A stretch of 64,000 nt of DNA from Pararheinheimera marina (GTDB lineage Bacteria > Pseudomonadota > Gammaproteobacteria > Enterobacterales > Alteromonadaceae), in contig NZ_JBHSGB010000005.1 in the NCBI RefSeq assembly GCF_042654345.1, forward strand, positions 62,001-126,000, read 5' to 3'. Below, piece by piece: positions 1 through 9,684 of this stretch. The notes below the pieces were generated by a model. That model saw only the letters and a list, made by a program, of their open reading frames with translations, was not told the origin of the DNA and did not search any database. Each line of letters begins with the position of its first letter. Position 1 is the first letter of the stretch. Position numbers and translations under genes: made by a program.

Positions 1-1304
1 ACATTGCGTAAGGTACCGGTTTTTAGCCGCGCCTGTTGTTTCAGCCCTGGCGCTTTAAAACGGTTTTTCAGGGTACCATCCACGCCCGCCAGCGGCAGGC
101 TGCTGATCAATTCCGGCGCATAAGGCGATTGCCAGGCATGCTGCAACACACTGGCTAACAAGCGTGGGCTGATCCGCTCCTGTCGTGACAGGCCAGAACC
201 ATTGTCCAGTACCAGACCCTGGGGTGGCAATCCAATGCTGTGTAACCATTGGGTTAGTTGAGCTTCGGCCTGGGCCTGGCTGTTGTTGCTTTGCTGCTGC
301 GCCAGTGCCAGAAATAGCAGCCGGGTTAATGCATTGTCAGAGTTTTTATTGATGCTGCGAAGCCGCTCCGCTAACGGTGGGTCTTGCTGAGTGGCCAGCA
401 AAACAGAGGTCGCCGGCATCTCTGCGCCTGGCGGCGGGTTGGACGCTTCTATCACCAGCAGCTCAGTCTGACCGCTGATTTGCTGCCAGATTTGCTGCAG
501 CATCAGACGGCTTTGGTCGGCGCGGTTAAACAGCTGGCGGTACAATTGGCGCTGGCAATGCTGCGGGAATTCGCCGCTGACTTTGAGCGCAAAGCCTTCT
601 GGCTGGCGGTTAAGCTGCAGTTTCAGATGGGAGTGATGCCATAAAGCGCAGCTCTGACTGGTCAGCCGGACATCGCTGGCAATAGTGACGCCAGCCATCG
701 CCGGTTGCAGCCGGGCCTCAAAGTGCTGAGCGTCGCTGCTATATTCGAGCAGCGACATGGCCCGCTCTAAAAACAGGGCATCCGGGATCAGGTTGTAATA
801 GGCTTCCGGGCTCTCATCAAAATAACCGGCTTCCAAATCCTGCCGTGCCGGGCTTATCCAGCTACGGTCCAGCCAAAGTGCGGGCATTTGACGCAGACCG
901 GCTTGATAGGCCTGCTGCAGCAGCCACCAGGCTTCAGCATAAGAGAGTTCAGTCGCACCATAACCTTTGAGCACCAGCGGCTGATTTGGCTTGGTAGCAG
1001 GAGGGCTGGCCGCACGCAGTTCGGTTTTCGCGCGGTAATCGGTACCAAGCAGCTCCAGTGCAGCAATACTGGTCAGCAGTTTCATGGTGGACGCCGGTTG
1101 CATGGCGCGGTCCGGCTGAAAGCTGAGGGTGGCGGACGGATTGTCGAGGGGGGAGGCAATAAAGGCCAGCGCGTCGCTGCTAAAGCCCTGCTGTTGCATA
1201 AGCGCCCGGACCTTGAACGGAACCTGAGCAGCGGCGGACGGTGTGGGTTCAGCCGCGCACAGCGGAGCTACTACCAATAGGGCCGACAGCCACTTCAGAT
1301 GCAT
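1..1304 (-). CDS. dacB: D-alanyl-D-alanine carboxypeptidase/endopeptidase, PBP4 family (3' end outside window)
   Basis: This periplasmic serine hydrolase trims or cleaves peptide crosslinks in peptidoglycan. The start is the ATG at 1304-1302, preceded by AGGAGTG and followed by a short hydrophobic signal peptide ending near Cys16-Ala18. All three penicillin-binding motifs are visible: STMK (Ser72, Lys75), SDN at about 322-324, and KTGT at about 428-431, right at the window edge. The wide SxxK-SxN spacing is typical of PBP4 (class C low-molecular-weight PBPs), which carry an inserted domain. About 434 codons lie inside the window and the last few dozen are missing. It follows nhaC by 12 nt on the same strand, so the two are probably co-transcribed. 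I see no frameshift in the visible part. Confidence 0.9.
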   Translation of the reverse strand, partial: MHLKWLSALLVVAPLCAAEPTPSAAAQVPFKVRALMQQQGFSSDALAFIASPLDNPSATLSFQPDRAMQPASTMKLLTSIAALELLGTDYRAKTELRAASPPATKPNQPLVLKGYGATELSYAEAWWLLQQAYQAGLRQMPALWLDRSWISPARQDLEAGYFDESPEAYYNLIPDALFLERAMSLLEYSSDAQHFEARLQPAMAGVTIASDVRLTSQSCALWHHSHLKLQLNRQPEGFALKVSGEFPQHCQRQLYRQLFNRADQSRLMLQQIWQQISGQTELLVIEASNPPPGAEMPATSVLLATQQDPPLAERLRSINKNSDNALTRLLFLALAQQQSNNSQAQAEAQLTQWLHSIGLPPQGLVLDNGSGLSRQERISPRLLASVLQHAWQSPYAPELISSLPLAGVDGTLKNRFKAPGLKQQARLKTGTLRN

Positions 1305-1316
1305 CAGACACTCCTG

Positions 1317-2714
1317 TTAGCCAATCATCCACCAGCCAGCGATCACAAACGCCAGCCAGGCCAAGGCGCCGCAAAATAGCGCATAAGGCAACTGGGTGCG
1401 GACGTGCTCCAGTAAGTCACAACCCGACGCCACAGAGCTGACCGCTGTGGTATCCGAAATAGGCGAGCAGTGATCACCCCAAATACCGCCACTTAAAATA
1501 GCGGCCAGTACTAAGGACGGCGGCAAACCCAGCATTTCCACTAATGGCATGCCGATTGGGATCAGGATGGCAAAGGTGCCCCAGGAGGTACCGGTGGTGA
1601 AAGAGATAATGGCGCCTGCGACAAACAGCATGGCAGGGATCCACATCAGCGGCAGGCTGTCCTGCACAAAGGACGCCACATAAACGCCGGTGCCGAGCTG
1701 CTTCATCGCCTGGCCCAGCGCCATCGACAACAGCACGATGGTCACCAGCGGCAGCAGCTCGCTCATGCCTTTAAAGCCCTGGCTGACCAGTTCGTGATGG
1801 CCAGCTTTTTTATCCCATAACAACAAGGCATAAGCGACCAGACAGGCCAGGGTGGTAGCATACAAGGCGGCTTTGGCACCTGAGCCGTCGGTCAGGCTGC
1901 CGTTACCTGTCCACAGCATAAAGCCCACCATACCGCCCACCAGCGTTAGCAATGGCAGCAGCATGTAGCGTTTTTTACCGGCTGGCTCTTCAATTTCACT
2001 GTGTTCATGGTGCAGCTGTTGCAGAGCCAGTTCACTTTGGCGCATGGGCCCATGCACCTTGTCGGTCCAAATGGTGTACAGCACCATCAGCAGGGTGAAA
2101 ATGGCGTAGAAGTTCAGCACAATACTGCCAATCAGCACAGAGACGGCGGACTCTGGCAGTTGATAATTGCCAAGCAGGCCGAGGATATAAGCACCCCAGC
2201 CGTTTAGCAGGACCAGGATACAGACCGGCGCGCTGGTACTGTCAATTACATAAGCCAGCCGGGCCCGGCTCATCTTAAATTTGTCGTACAGGCCGCGTGA
2301 GACAATGCCTGCGGTCAATACCGACAGGTTAGATTCAATAAACACCAGGATGCCAATCAGGTAGCTGATGAGGCCGGCCTGGCGTTTACTGCGTGCCACG
2401 CCTTTTTGCACCAGGTACTGCACCAGTGCCGACACACCGCCGTAGGCGCGCATATACAGCATCAGGGCGCCAATCAGCAGTGAGAACAGTAAAATACGGC
2501 TGTTGTCAGCAGAGCTGGTTACCGTAATCATACGCTCGACTGTGTTCACCGGGGCATGTAGCAGCACGGCCAGCAGACTGTGTTCAGGGTGTTGCAGAAA
2601 TAACAGGGTTTCAGCACAGGCGATGGCCAGCAATAAGGCCAGAATCACTTCTTTGCGCCATAACACCACAGAAATAGCCAGAATGGCCGGTAACAGGCTG
2701 GTCCAGTCGGCCAT
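1317..2714 (-). CDS. nhaC: Na+/H+ antiporter, NhaC family
   Basis: This is an integral inner-membrane protein of 465 residues with about eleven or twelve hydrophobic segments. The segments GTSWGTFAILIPIG and GGIWGDHCSPISDTT are the conserved half-helix signatures of the NhaC/ArsB-like antiporter group, which exchange protons for sodium or, in some members, carry organic acids such as malate-lactate. Substrate cannot be told from sequence alone. The start at 2714 has a good upstream AAAGGAG. It lies upstream of dacB in an apparent two-gene operon and is transcribed away from the RND pump genes, sharing a 217-nt divergent control region. Confidence 0.85.
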   Translation of the reverse strand: MADWTSLLPAILAISVVLWRKEVILALLLAIACAETLLFLQHPEHSLLAVLLHAPVNTVERMITVTSSADNSRILLFSLLIGALMLYMRAYGGVSALVQYLVQKGVARSKRQAGLISYLIGILVFIESNLSVLTAGIVSRGLYDKFKMSRARLAYVIDSTSAPVCILVLLNGWGAYILGLLGNYQLPESAVSVLIGSIVLNFYAIFTLLMVLYTIWTDKVHGPMRQSELALQQLHHEHSEIEEPAGKKRYMLLPLLTLVGGMVGFMLWTGNGSLTDGSGAKAALYATTLACLVAYALLLWDKKAGHHELVSQGFKGMSELLPLVTIVLLSMALGQAMKQLGTGVYVASFVQDSLPLMWIPAMLFVAGAIISFTTGTSWGTFAILIPIGMPLVEMLGLPPSLVLAAILSGGIWGDHCSPISDTTAVSSVASGCDLLEHVRTQLPYALFCGALAWLAFVIAGWWMIG

Positions 2715-2827
2715 CTGTTTCTCCTTTCATTTTTGTTCTGTCAGCAGTTTGCCTGAAGCAGGCCGAGGTTGCCAGCGTGAATGCGCTTATCTGACTGATC
2801 CTTAGGGTATTTATTGACCAATTACAC

Positions 2828-2844
2828 AGTTACAACTTGTAACT
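2828..2844. promoter_or_regulatory. Perfect 17-nt palindrome between nhaC and the RND pump genes (candidate operator)
   Basis: The sequence AGTTACAACTTGTAACT is an exact dyad of eight bases on each side of a single central base. It is framed by a weaker outer inverted repeat: GACCAATTACA near 2816-2826 and TGTAATGGTC at 2858-2867. Perfect dyads of this size upstream of efflux genes usually bind a dimeric repressor or activator (TetR, MarR or MerR type). No regulator gene is next to it, so the binding protein is unknown. It could act on nhaC, on the pump, or on both. Confidence 0.55.
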
Positions 2845-2931
2845 TTTTTCCGAGGTTTGTAATGGTCGACTGATTTATAGTGCAGTCATCAAAAAGGGCT
2901 TAGGCTTACCAATAATTTTCGATGGGTACTG

Positions 2932-4074
2932 ATGATGAAAAAACTGACTGTTTCGGCACTAACATTGGCGCTGCTGTGCGGCTTAAGCGCTTGCTCCAAA
3001 CCCAGTGCGTCGGCAGCGGCGCCAGAAGCTGAGTTACCACTGCAGCTGGTCAGTCAGGACCTGTTACAGCTGACTCAGACCCAACTGGGCTTAGGGCCTA
3101 TTATTTCGGGCTCACTGCAACCTGTGACCAAAGCAGCGTTAAATGCCGAAGTGTCCGGCATTGTCATGCAGGTACTGAAAGACAACGGCGATGTGGTGCA
3201 GCAAGGCGATGTGCTGGCCAAACTGGATCCGACCATTTACCGCGACAAACTGTTGTCGGCGCAAGAAGCGGTGCGCTCAGCCGAAGTGACGCTGGCGCAG
3301 GCCAACCGCCAGTTAACACGTATGCAGTCATTATCCAAGCAAAGCCTGGTCACCCAGGAAGGGCTGGAATCGGCTGAAAACAAAGCCAATCAGTCGTTGT
3401 CTGATCTGGCTTCTGCCAAAGCCCGCCTGGTTGAGGCCCGTCAGCAACTGGATAAAACCGAAGTGCGGGCGCCTTTCAGTGGCGTGGTCGCGCAGCGTTA
3501 TGCTTCTGCCGGGGATACGGCGCAGGTTGGCAAAAGCCTGATGTTGCTGATTGACCCCGCCAGTATTCGTTTTGAAGGTTTTATTGCCGCTGACCGCGTC
3601 GGTCAGGTCAAAGTCGGCCAGGCGGTGAGTTTCAAAGTGAACGGCTATCAGGGCAAGTTTTTTACCGGCAGTGTTGAGCGCATTAACCCGCTGGCTAACG
3701 AAAACACCCGTCAGGTGCAAATTCTGGTGCAGATGGACAAAACCGACGAGCCGTTAGTCGCAGGTTTATATGCCGAAGGCCATATCGAAGCGGAAAACCG
3801 TCAGGCACTGATGGTGCCGCAATCGGCACTGGTGAAAGAGGGCGATCACGCTTATTTATGGCAGCTGCAGGACAATGTGCTGAACAAAGTGGCGGTGGAA
3901 CTGGGCGAACCGGATGAACGTTGGGGCACCCAACAAATTCTGTCTGGCATCAGCGCCGGTGCTACGGTGCTGCGTCACCCGCAAGGGGCATTAAAAGAAG
4001 GCGCCAAGGCCCAGCTGGTCCCGGCTGCTGGTGCAGCGGGTCAAACTGCTGTTCAGTCTGGTTCAGGGGTGTAA
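2932..4074 (+). CDS. RND efflux pump periplasmic adaptor (membrane fusion lipoprotein)
   Basis: This 380-residue adaptor links an inner-membrane RND pump to an outer-membrane channel. It starts with a lipoprotein signal peptide and lipobox LSAC (Cys21 from the first of two adjacent ATGs; the second at 2935 is equally possible). A barrel-sandwich half (ADLEAEVSG-like region near residues 60-90) is followed by a coiled-coil hairpin (about 95-155) rich in Ala, Gln and Glu, then the returning lipoyl half with the motif VRAPFSGVVAQR, a beta-barrel and a membrane-proximal domain. The permease begins 3 nt after its stop codon. No outer-membrane factor gene is present here, so the pump probably uses a TolC-like channel encoded elsewhere. 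Confidence 0.9.
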   Translation: MMKKLTVSALTLALLCGLSACSKPSASAAAPEAELPLQLVSQDLLQLTQTQLGLGPIISGSLQPVTKAALNAEVSGIVMQVLKDNGDVVQQGDVLAKLDPTIYRDKLLSAQEAVRSAEVTLAQANRQLTRMQSLSKQSLVTQEGLESAENKANQSLSDLASAKARLVEARQQLDKTEVRAPFSGVVAQRYASAGDTAQVGKSLMLLIDPASIRFEGFIAADRVGQVKVGQAVSFKVNGYQGKFFTGSVERINPLANENTRQVQILVQMDKTDEPLVAGLYAEGHIEAENRQALMVPQSALVKEGDHAYLWQLQDNVLNKVAVELGEPDERWGTQQILSGISAGATVLRHPQGALKEGAKAQLVPAAGAAGQTAVQSGSGV

Positions 4075-4077
4075 GCC

Positions 4078-7000
4078 ATGTTTTTGTCTGATTTTAGTAT
4101 TAAGCGCCCTATGGTGGTGGTGGCGGTCACGCTGGCCATGATGCTGTTTGGTTATTTCGCCATGACCAATCTGAAGACCAACCAGTTTCCCGATGTGCAG
4201 CCGCCTGTACTGGTAATGACCATTCCTTACCCAGGCGCATCGCCGGAAACAGTGGAACGGGAAATTCTGAACCGGGTGGAAGATTCGATGGCCACCATTA
4301 CCGGTATGCGGGAGCTGCGCTCTTATGCGCGTGACTCCAATGCAGTGATTGTCGCTATTTTCGAGTTTGATAAAAACATGATTGAAGCCGCGCAGGAGCT
4401 GCGCGACGCGGTGGCTATGGTGCGCGACAAGCTGCCGACTGAAATGAAAGAGCCTTTTATTCAGCGGCAGGACCCAAATGACATGCCGATTTTGTCGCTG
4501 GCTTTGTCTGCGACCTCCATTGATGCCATTGAACTGTCGCAAATTGCTGAGCATCAGATTGCCCGTGAAATCCGCGCGGTGCCAGGCGTGGCGCTGGTGA
4601 ATCTGGAAGGTGAAAAAGAACGCGAGATGACCATTTTCCTGAACTCCAACGCGATGCGCGAAGCCAATGTGTCGGCGATGGAAGTGGTCAACGCGCTGCG
4701 GGCACAGAATATTGCAGCCCCTGTCGGCCGGGTGATCAACGGTATGCAGGAGCAGGGTATTCGTATTCAGGGCCGCTTGCGTGATGTGCGTGAATTCGAA
4801 CAAATGGTGGTCAAACGCAACGGCGACCAGGCCATTCGGTTGTCGCAAGTGGCGCAAGTGGGTGATGGTGCTGCCGAGCAGCGCCGTATCTCTATTTTCA
4901 ATGGTGTGGCCTCATTGGGTATTAACGTGATTAAAGCCCGCGACGCCTCGACCATTGCCGTCACTGACGAAATTAAAGCCAAGCTTGAGCAATTAAAACA
5001 AAGCTTGCCTGCCGACTTTGAACTGGTGGTGGTGCGTGACTCTGGTGAAGATGTGTCAGCCAGCATGCGTAACGTGACCGAGGCGTTGTCCGTGGGCGCT
5101 TTGCTGACCATTGTGACGGTGTTTGTGTTTTTAAACAGCTGGCGCTCTACCTTGATCACCTCACTGGCGCTGCCGACCTCGGTGCTGGCGTCTTTTATTG
5201 CGGTCTGGATTTGCGGTTTTACGCTGAACTTTATGACCTTGCTGGGGTTGTCGCTGGCGATAGGTATTCTGATTGACGATGCCATTGTGGTACGCGAAAA
5301 CATTGTGCGTCATATGGAAATGGGCAAAGACAATATGACGGCGGCGCGGGACGGCACCAAAGAAATCGGTATGGCGGTGATTGCCACTACGATGTCGATT
5401 ATTGCAGTCTTTATCCCTATTGCCTTTATCGACGGCATCACAGGCCAGTGGTTTAAGCCCTTTGCACTGACTGTGGCCTGCTCTGTGCTGGTGTCACTGT
5501 TTATCTCCTTTACGCTGGACCCGATGATGTCAGCCTACTGGCATGACCCGGACCACGACAAACACGCCAAACGCCGTGGCATTGGCGCCTTACTGCAAAA
5601 ATTTAACCTGTGGTTTGACCGGCAGGCCGAGAGTTACTCCCGGGTGATCCGCTGGGCGCTTGGTCACCGCAAATCCATGTGGTTGTTAGCATTCGCCGCC
5701 TTTTTTGGCGCCATTGTGGTGCAGGGCAAATACGGTGGTAGCGGCTTTATGCCCGAAACCGACGATGGAGGGGTGATGATTTCGGTGCGGGCTCCTTCAG
5801 AAGCCAGCCTGGATTACACCAGCATTAAAGCCGAACAAGCGGCGGCCATGGCGCGCGCCTTGCCTGAAACTCAGTACACTCAGACCACTGTAGGTACCTC
5901 AGGTAATATCACCAGGGCGCAGATTTTTGTCCGGCTGAAAAAAGAATATGAGCGCGACCGCTCTTCCCGTGAGATTGCCGCGGAGCTTCGCAGCAAAGTG
6001 AAAACTCTGGTTGGCGCTGAATACACGGTGTCGGCTGACTTAAATGGCGGCGGTGGTGACGGTAAACCGTTGCAAATCCAGTTCCGTGGCCCAGACAGTA
6101 AAGTGCTGGAAGCGCTGGTGATGGATTTTGTCGGCAAGCTAAAAACCGTGCCTGGCGCCGTTGACGTCGGCTTGTCCGCGCAGGACCCGAAACCAGAGCT
6201 GCAAATTGAGTTTAACCGGGGCTTGGCATCCAGCCTGGGCTTGTCAATGGGCGATGCCACCAACGCACTTCGTCTGGCGTTTGCTGGTGCTGAGATTGGT
6301 GACTGGATTGATCCGACAGGTGAAACCCGTAACGTCTACGTGCGGATTAAGCCTGAAGAGCGCATGACAGTACAGGACTTAGAGCGTTTGCCGCTGCTGT
6401 CGAGCAAAACCGGCGCCATGATCCCACTGGAACAGGTCGCCACCGTATCTGTGGGCAAAGGCCCGGCGGTGATTGAACACTTAGATCGTGAAAGCATGAT
6501 GGCGGTCAGTGCCAATATCCAGGGCCGTAGTTTTGGTGAAGTGGACGCCGATGCGCGCAAACTGCTGAAGCAGATCCCATTCCCACCAGGTTATGACGTC
6601 ATTCGTGGCGGGCAGAGCCGTGATCAGGAAGAAGTCTTCGGTGGCATTTTGTCGGCGCTGGGGCTGGCGGTGCTGCTGATGTATTTAATTCTGGTGGTGC
6701 AATTCCACAGCTTCCTGGCGCCGGTGTCGATTATGATGTCGCTGCCGTTATCCTTGATTGGTGTGGTACTGGCGCTGTTGATTGCCGGTTCGACCCTGAA
6801 CCTGATGAGCCTGATTGGTGTGGTAATGCTAATGGGCATTGTGGTGAAAAACGCCATTCTGCTGATTGACTGTGCCCGCAAAAAAGAAGCTGAAGGTTTC
6901 AGTCTGGATGAGTCGCTGGTGATGGCGGGGCGTGAGCGTCTGCGGCCTATTCTGATGACCACCTTCGCATTAGTGGCGGGTATGTTGCCGGTCGCTATCG

Positions 7001-7200
7001 GCTTTGGCGAGGGTTCAGCCTTCTACAAACCACTGGGTATTTCAGTGATTGGCGGGGTGATTACCTCGACCGTACTGACCCTGCTGGTGGTGCCGACCTT
7101 CTATGACAGTCTGGAAACGGCCAAACGCAAGTTAAAAGCCCGCTTTAAAAAGCGGGCGGTGACGCCGCAGGCCAGCCACAACAGCGCGCTGGGGTATTAA
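4078..7200 (+). CDS. RND multidrug efflux permease, HAE1 family
   Basis: This 1040-residue inner-membrane trimeric proton-drug antiporter has the usual duplicated layout of six transmembrane helices plus a large periplasmic loop, twice over. TM4 contains the proton-relay pair Asp400-Asp401 in GILIDDAIVVREN, and TM10 has the matching Lys924 in VKNAILLIDCARKK. The opening FIKRPMVVVAV-like helix and FPDVQPP stretch are typical of the HAE1 hydrophobe/amphiphile exporters rather than of metal-ion pumps. Length matches AcrB-type permeases. It is translationally close to the adaptor gene (3-nt gap) and is followed by a strong terminator. Which drugs it exports cannot be deduced. Confidence 0.93.
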   Translation: MFLSDFSIKRPMVVVAVTLAMMLFGYFAMTNLKTNQFPDVQPPVLVMTIPYPGASPETVEREILNRVEDSMATITGMRELRSYARDSNAVIVAIFEFDKNMIEAAQELRDAVAMVRDKLPTEMKEPFIQRQDPNDMPILSLALSATSIDAIELSQIAEHQIAREIRAVPGVALVNLEGEKEREMTIFLNSNAMREANVSAMEVVNALRAQNIAAPVGRVINGMQEQGIRIQGRLRDVREFEQMVVKRNGDQAIRLSQVAQVGDGAAEQRRISIFNGVASLGINVIKARDASTIAVTDEIKAKLEQLKQSLPADFELVVVRDSGEDVSASMRNVTEALSVGALLTIVTVFVFLNSWRSTLITSLALPTSVLASFIAVWICGFTLNFMTLLGLSLAIGILIDDAIVVRENIVRHMEMGKDNMTAARDGTKEIGMAVIATTMSIIAVFIPIAFIDGITGQWFKPFALTVACSVLVSLFISFTLDPMMSAYWHDPDHDKHAKRRGIGALLQKFNLWFDRQAESYSRVIRWALGHRKSMWLLAFAAFFGAIVVQGKYGGSGFMPETDDGGVMISVRAPSEASLDYTSIKAEQAAAMARALPETQYTQTTVGTSGNITRAQIFVRLKKEYERDRSSREIAAELRSKVKTLVGAEYTVSADLNGGGGDGKPLQIQFRGPDSKVLEALVMDFVGKLKTVPGAVDVGLSAQDPKPELQIEFNRGLASSLGLSMGDATNALRLAFAGAEIGDWIDPTGETRNVYVRIKPEERMTVQDLERLPLLSSKTGAMIPLEQVATVSVGKGPAVIEHLDRESMMAVSANIQGRSFGEVDADARKLLKQIPFPPGYDVIRGGQSRDQEEVFGGILSALGLAVLLMYLILVVQFHSFLAPVSIMMSLPLSLIGVVLALLIAGSTLNLMSLIGVVMLMGIVVKNAILLIDCARKKEAEGFSLDESLVMAGRERLRPILMTTFALVAGMLPVAIGFGEGSAFYKPLGISVIGGVITSTVLTLLVVPTFYDSLETAKRKLKARFKKRAVTPQASHNSALGY

Positions 7201-7230
7201 CACCACCCAGTTTTGCCAATAGTGTTATAA

Positions 7231-7267
7231 AAACAAACCCCGGCTTTTTAGCTGGGGTTTGTTTTTT
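7231..7267. terminator. Bidirectional rho-independent terminator
   Basis: An inverted repeat AAACAAACCCC / GGGGTTTGTTT with a short loop is flanked by an A run on one side and a T run on the other. It sits between the convergent RND permease and ABC exporter genes and can serve both. Confidence 0.85.
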
Positions 7268-7281
7268 AATGAGCCGAAAGG

Positions 7282-9102
7282 TTAGTGACTAAACTGCAGT
7301 GCCGCCAGGCGGGCATACAGCTCACTGCTTTGAAGTAATTCAGCATGGGTGCCCTGAGCCACAATTTTGCCTGCGTCCATCACCACAATGCGGTCGGCCG
7401 CCAGCACGGTCGCCAGCCGGTGTGCGATCACCAGCGTGGTGCGGTTTTGCGCGGCATTATCCAGCGCCTGCTGCACCTGACGTTCACTTTCAGCATCCAA
7501 TGCGCTGGTGGCTTCGTCCAACAGCAATACCGACGGGTTACTTAAAATGGCCCGGGCGATAGAAATACGCTGGCGCTGTCCGCCGGATAAACGCACACCT
7601 CGTTCACCCAGATAAGTCTGGTAGCCTTCCGGCAATGCCTGAATAAAGTCATGGGCTGCGGCCATTTTCGCGGCCTGCTGCACTTCATGTTCTGTCGCGT
7701 CAGGGCGGGCATAACGAATATTATCCAGCACCGAAGCCGCAAAAATCACTGTGTCCTGCAGCACAATACCAAAAGGCTGGCGGGCGTCGGTTAACCGCAC
7801 GTCTTTTAAATCAGTGCCGTTAAATTTCACCTGGCCGCTTTGTGGGTCGTAAAACCGCAGCAGTAACTGGAACAAGGTAGTTTTTCCGGCGCCGGACGGG
7901 CCGACCAACGCAATATGTTCACCGGCTTTGATTTGCAGTGAAAAATTATCCAAAGCCAGGGTGTCCGGCCGCGAAGGATAACTGAAGTTCACCGCGTTAA
8001 ATTCAATACCGCTGCCTGCCAGGTTGTGTTCCGGTAACGCAAAAGGGAGTGGGTTTTCTTGTTCCAGTACCGGCGATTGCACACTAAGCAGCTGCATTAA
8101 ACGTTCGGCTGCACCAGCCGCGCGTTGTAAATCGCCCCAGACTTCGGCAATAGCGCCAATGGCGCCTGCGGTGACAACGGCGTACAAAATAAACTGGGAC
8201 AACTCGCCACCGGTCATTTCATTGGCCAGCACAGCCTGAGCACCGAGCCAGAGCACAAAAGAGATGGCGCCAAATACCAGCACTATAGCTACCAACGTCA
8301 GCACCGAGCGGGCACGGATCCGGGATAAAGCTGTGGTAAAAGCGTTTTCAACTGCTGCCGTAAAACGCTGAGTTTCACGCTGCTCCTGCCGGTACGATTG
8401 CACCGTTGGGATGGCGTTTAACACTTCACCAGCCACGGCACTGGCGTCGGCAATTCGGTCCTGACTGTCGCGCGACAACTGGCGGACTTTGCGGCCAACC
8501 AGCATGATCGGCAGGATCACCAGCACTAAAGTCAGCAATATGTAAGCGGCCAGCTTGGCACTGGTAACAAACAGCATCACCAAACCGCCCAATAACAGGA
8601 AGCTGTTGCGCAGGCCCATCGACAAACTGGTGCCAACCACGGCCTGGATTAAGGTGGTGTCTGTGGTGAGGCGCGACAACACTTCACCGGTTTTAGTCAG
8701 TTCAAAGAACTGCGGACTCATTTTCACCACATGGGCATAGACAGCACTGCGTAAATCGGCCGTGACCCGTTCACCCAGCCAGGACACATAATAAAACCGC
8801 AGCGCAGTCGCCACCGCCAGCAGCACAGACAGAGCAAATAACGCCAGAAAATATTGATCGATATGACCGGCCTGATCGCTGGAAAAACCGGCATCAATCA
8901 GATAACGGAATGCCACAGGCAAGGTCAGGGTGGCGACAGCGGCCACAGTCAATGCAATAAAGGTCAGCAGCCATCGGCTGGCATAGGGCGTTAAAAAGGG
9001 CAGCAAACTCAATAGCGGGCCTATTTTGTTTTCATGCGCTAAGTTGCCCGGCGCCAATGGTTCAGAGGACGGCTCTGGTGTTACAGCACTCGTGTTGCTC
9101 AT
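7282..9102 (-). CDS. ABC exporter, fused permease and ATPase (MsbA/LmrA-like)
   Basis: This 606-residue half-transporter is expected to form a homodimer in the inner membrane. Residues about 40-330 form the six-helix transmembrane domain. The C-terminal nucleotide-binding domain has Walker A GPSGAGKTT (about 401-409), the Q-loop FGIVLQD, signature LSGGQRQR (about 506), Walker B VLLLDEATSALD and switch IAHR. It resembles lipid/drug exporters of the MsbA group, but E. coli msbA lies next to lpxK and no lipid A gene is near here, so the substrate is open. Its ATG directly abuts the stop codon of the MAPEG gene, so the two are translated from one mRNA. Confidence 0.88.
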   Translation of the reverse strand: MSNTSAVTPEPSSEPLAPGNLAHENKIGPLLSLLPFLTPYASRWLLTFIALTVAAVATLTLPVAFRYLIDAGFSSDQAGHIDQYFLALFALSVLLAVATALRFYYVSWLGERVTADLRSAVYAHVVKMSPQFFELTKTGEVLSRLTTDTTLIQAVVGTSLSMGLRNSFLLLGGLVMLFVTSAKLAAYILLTLVLVILPIMLVGRKVRQLSRDSQDRIADASAVAGEVLNAIPTVQSYRQEQRETQRFTAAVENAFTTALSRIRARSVLTLVAIVLVFGAISFVLWLGAQAVLANEMTGGELSQFILYAVVTAGAIGAIAEVWGDLQRAAGAAERLMQLLSVQSPVLEQENPLPFALPEHNLAGSGIEFNAVNFSYPSRPDTLALDNFSLQIKAGEHIALVGPSGAGKTTLFQLLLRFYDPQSGQVKFNGTDLKDVRLTDARQPFGIVLQDTVIFAASVLDNIRYARPDATEHEVQQAAKMAAAHDFIQALPEGYQTYLGERGVRLSGGQRQRISIARAILSNPSVLLLDEATSALDAESERQVQQALDNAAQNRTTLVIAHRLATVLAADRIVVMDAGKIVAQGTHAELLQSSELYARLAALQFSH

Positions 9103-9501
9103 TTAGACACCTGCCACCATTCGCATCTCCATGCCTACTGCAGAGCCAAGCAGCAGCGCTATGCTGGCAATAAAACTGATGATAAAACCAGGACCGCGGC
9201 TTTTCGGGTTTTTGATATAGCTGATTGCATACAAAACCCGGCCAGCCAGCCAGACCACACCCAACAACCCAGCCCAGAGTGGGCTGACATAATGGCTGAA
9301 TAACCAAAGCGCCGGCAAAAACAGCACCAGTTGCTCCAGCGTATTCATCTGCACCCGATACACCACTTCAAATGCGGCATGGCCTGTGGTTGCGGGGGCC
9401 GCCACACCATAGGTCACGCGCGCCTTGCCAACGGCCAGAAAACTATAAACGAATAATAAAAGTGCCAGCACAGTCACCAGTGCAGGAAGATGTAAAGCCA
9501 T
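9103..9501 (-). CDS. MAPEG family membrane protein
   Basis: This 132-residue protein has four predicted transmembrane helices. The segment ATTGHAAFEVVYRVQMNT matches the conserved core of MAPEG proteins (membrane-associated proteins in eicosanoid and glutathione metabolism), where an ExxxRVxxN pattern is characteristic. Bacterial members may be membrane glutathione transferases, but most are uncharacterised. It is the first gene of a two-gene unit with the ABC exporter, whose start codon directly follows its stop. Confidence 0.85.
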   Translation of the reverse strand: MALHLPALVTVLALLLFVYSFLAVGKARVTYGVAAPATTGHAAFEVVYRVQMNTLEQLVLFLPALWLFSHYVSPLWAGLLGVVWLAGRVLYAISYIKNPKSRGPGFIISFIASIALLLGSAVGMEMRMVAGV

Positions 9502-9684
9502 GATAAACCTTCGCTTAGCTAAGGCGGATTGCCTTTGACTGTTATTGGGATGGGTTAGGGCGAAATCAATTGCCCAATAAAGCGGTCACGCGCTCTATGT
9601 AGCCTTGGTGCAGGTCATCCGTGCTTTTGTGTATTGCTTTTGCAGAACCGCTTGTTTAAGGTGTCGAAAAATAAGGAGATTAAG

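Noticed and set aside
4063..4857. 264-codon open frame antisense to the RND permease
   Set aside because: It is rich in His, Gln and Arg, has no ribosome site, and exists only because the permease codons leave the opposite strand open.
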